From Gammaproteobacteria bacterium (lineage in GTDB: Bacteria > Pseudomonadota > Gammaproteobacteria > Steroidobacterales > Steroidobacteraceae), in contig JAIBJM010000025.1 in NCBI GenBank assembly GCA_020029535.1, forward strand, positions 1-32,087: a DNA stretch of 32,087 nucleotides. Direction: 5' to 3'. This document shows, in pieces, positions 30,829-32,087 of the stretch. The notes below the pieces were generated by a model that searched no databases, was not told where the DNA came from, and saw only the letters and a list, made by a program, of their open reading frames with translations. The position numbers were made by a program, and so were the translations under genes. Numbering within the stretch: position 1 is the first letter of the stretch; every line of letters begins with the position of its first letter.

Positions 30829-31284
30829 TCAGCCTTTGCCGCAGAACTGATCGACGTCCATCTTGGCCTTGACGCGGGCCTGGTCGACTTCGGTATCCGA
30901 CAGATATACGCGCTCTTTCTTTTCGTTGACGCGATAAAGGGTGCGCGCTTCGATGGACTTGGTGTACAGCTCCTGCGACTTCTTGCACTGCTCGCTGCGC
31001 TTGTCGGCCAGATCCTTCTGCACGGTCTGTTTGGCGCGGCTCTCGGCCAGGTTTTGTGCCTGCTGCGCGGCCACCGGATCACCAGTGGTTGCCGGCTTGC
31101 CGGCGGTGGCCGACGGCGTGGCCGCAGGCGTCGTATTGGTCTGCCGGCTACCGATGCGGATGACGGTAGCACCCGGCGAGGGCCGGTCGCTGCAATCTCG
31201 GTTCTGCTGCTGGCAGTAGATTTCGGCCGCGCCGGCCGAACCAACCAGAATCAGGGATGTGACGATGGCAATGGCGTAGCGCAT
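30829..31284 (-). CDS. Small exported protein, DUF4124-like
   Basis: The 151-residue product has a signal peptide (MRYAIAIVTSLILVGSAGAA) followed by EIYCQQQNRDCSDRPSPGAT, a short strand-turn motif like the start of DUF4124 proteins. An Ala/Thr linker comes next, then a charged helical region with two cysteines (RSEQCKKSQELYTKSIEART and VDQFCGKG). Function unknown; probably periplasmic. A GC-rich 7-bp hairpin (30804-30810 with 30813-30819) lies just beyond its stop on the same strand, without a U-run. Confidence 0.75.
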   Translation of the reverse strand: MRYAIAIVTSLILVGSAGAAEIYCQQQNRDCSDRPSPGATVIRIGSRQTNTTPAATPSATAGKPATTGDPVAAQQAQNLAESRAKQTVQKDLADKRSEQCKKSQELYTKSIEARTLYRVNEKKERVYLSDTEVDQARVKAKMDVDQFCGKG

Positions 31285-31374
31285 GGGTATTCCTCCGGCC
31301 GCTGCAGTATCGCTGCTGCAGCTTATGCTCCAGGGTGAACTGGATCACAGTCGCGATACTGGTGTCTGTGCCCA

Positions 31375-31416
31375 CAAAAGAAAAGCCCCGGCAGCGACGC
31401 TGCCGGGGCATTTTTT
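31375..31416 (-). terminator. Strong intrinsic terminator after the ammonium transporter gene
   Basis: An 11-bp perfect stem, GCCCCGGCAGC (31385-31395) with GCTGCCGGGGC (31399-31409), has a 3-base loop. On the minus strand it is followed by TTTTCTTTTG and preceded by a run of six A. It lies 22 bases after the transporter stop. The T-run on the plus strand means it could work in both directions. Confidence 0.92.
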
Positions 31417-31430
31417 GGTCAGACCGGTAC

Positions 31431-32087
31431 TCAGTCGTGGTAGGCGTGTTCACCGTGTTCGGTGGTGTCCAGGCCCTCACGTTCCTTGTCTTCAGGTACC
31501 CGCAGTCCGACGATCAGGTCGGTCAGCTTGAAGGCCAGGAAGGCCACTACGGCCGACCAGACCACCGTGACCAGCACGGCCTTGAGCTGGATCCAGACCT
31601 GCGTGCCGATGGCGTTGGAGCCCACCGAGGCAGTGACCCAATCGGTGACCAGGCCCGGCCCACCCAGCGACTGGGTGTTGAACACGCCCGTCAGCAGCGC
31701 GCCCAGGATGCCGCCGATGCCGTGGACGCCAAACACGTCCAGCGAATCGTCAGCCTTGAGCAGCTTCTTCAGGCCGGTGACACCCCAGAGGCAGACCACG
31801 CCGGCTGCGATGCCGATGATCAGCGCACCCATCATGCCGACGTTGCCGGCGGCGGGAGTGATGGCGACCAGACCGGCCACCGCGCCCGAAGCAGCACCCA
31901 GCATCGAGGGTTTGCCCTTGATCAGCCACTCGGCAAAGGTCCAGGCCAGTACCGCTGCGGCGGTGGCCAGGAAGGTGTTGATGAAGGCCAGCGCGGCCGA
32001 GTTGCCGGCTTCCAGCGCGGAACCCGCGTTGAAGCCGAACCAGCCCACCCACAGCAACGCGGCGCCGACCATGGTGTGCACCAGGTT
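31431..32087 (-). CDS. amt: Ammonium transporter, C-terminal part (gene cut by window edge)
   Basis: The frame is open to the window end, so only the last 219 residues or so are seen. They contain GAALLWVGWFGFNAGSALEA, FINTFLATAAAVLAWTFAEW, the block KPSMLGAASGAVAGLVAITPAAG, then DVFGVHGIGGILGALLTGVF with one of the paired pore histidines, and a cytoplasmic tail ending HGEHAYHD. These are the late transmembrane helices of Amt/MEP channels, which pass ammonium across the inner membrane and are normally closed by the PII protein GlnK. GlnK is usually encoded upstream, which would be beyond the window. A terminator follows. Confidence 0.95.
   Translation of the reverse strand, partial: NLVHTMVGAALLWVGWFGFNAGSALEAGNSAALAFINTFLATAAAVLAWTFAEWLIKGKPSMLGAASGAVAGLVAITPAAGNVGMMGALIIGIAAGVVCLWGVTGLKKLLKADDSLDVFGVHGIGGILGALLTGVFNTQSLGGPGLVTDWVTASVGSNAIGTQVWIQLKAVLVTVVWSAVVAFLAFKLTDLIVGLRVPEDKEREGLDTTEHGEHAYHD

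Noticed and set aside
23689-31284. Long plus-strand open frames opposite hslU, hslV, xerC, algZ and others
   Set aside because: They mirror well-supported minus-strand genes and contain no recognisable domains; they are shadows of high-GC coding sequence.
1-32087. CRISPR array, rRNA or tRNA genes, insertion sequence transposase
   Set aside because: Reading both strands I found no regularly spaced direct repeats, no rRNA- or tRNA-like stretches and no transposase frame.

Overview
The window is about 32 kb of GC-rich, gene-dense bacterial chromosome. The minus-strand order dapF, DUF484, xerC, hslV, hslU and the AlgZ/AlgR-type two-component pair point to a gammaproteobacterium, probably in the broad Xanthomonadales/Nevskiales/Steroidobacterales neighbourhood. 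That placement is inferred from gene order and protein resemblance only.

Region 1 (1-2998) holds a two-subunit 2-oxoacid:ferredoxin oxidoreductase (fused gamma-alpha chain plus beta chain). Region 2 (2999-7580) is the accessory part. It starts with a 214-bp element bounded by 34-bp inverted repeats, then a short integron gene-cassette array with no integrase in view. The array has one orphan GTTGGGC core, two complete attC sites (3810-3873 and 4217-4276), three cassette genes (an unknown protein, a small lipoprotein, a DUF2971 protein) and a cut-off third attC. Downstream lies a cluster of toxin-antitoxin parts in different states of decay: an antitoxin with an internally deleted ParE-like toxin, an orphan antitoxin, an apparently intact DUF433/DUF5615 pair, and a duplicated small gene with one frameshifted and one intact copy. 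Each copy is preceded by a TTTGTATATACAAA palindrome.

Region 3 (7683-9822) is an operon of an exported protein, an ECF sigma factor and a probable membrane anti-sigma factor. Region 4 (9893-15488) carries a minus-strand CotH-kinase-family protein, a secreted cupin with an FAD monooxygenase, the tiny ribosomal protein bTHX, a YadGH-type ABC exporter and a small membrane protein. Region 5 (15506-23701) has a minus-strand PQQ-type sugar dehydrogenase, divergent from a five-gene plus-strand cluster: DUF1800, DUF1501 (Tat-exported), a TonB-dependent receptor, a PepSY membrane protein and a DUF4198-like periplasmic protein. I infer this cluster takes up a metal or metal complex.

Region 6 (23689-32087) is conserved minus-strand housekeeping: the dapF-DUF484-xerC-hslVU cluster, an overlapping 3-hydroxyisobutyrate-dehydrogenase-like gene with the LytS/LytTR two-component system, a small DUF4124-like exported protein, and the 3' part of an ammonium transporter gene ending in a strong terminator.

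The parts most worth a second look are the integrase-less cassette array with its flanking inverted-repeat element, the decaying toxin-antitoxin cluster with its paired palindromes, and the DUF1800/DUF1501/TonB/PepSY/DUF4198 cluster.
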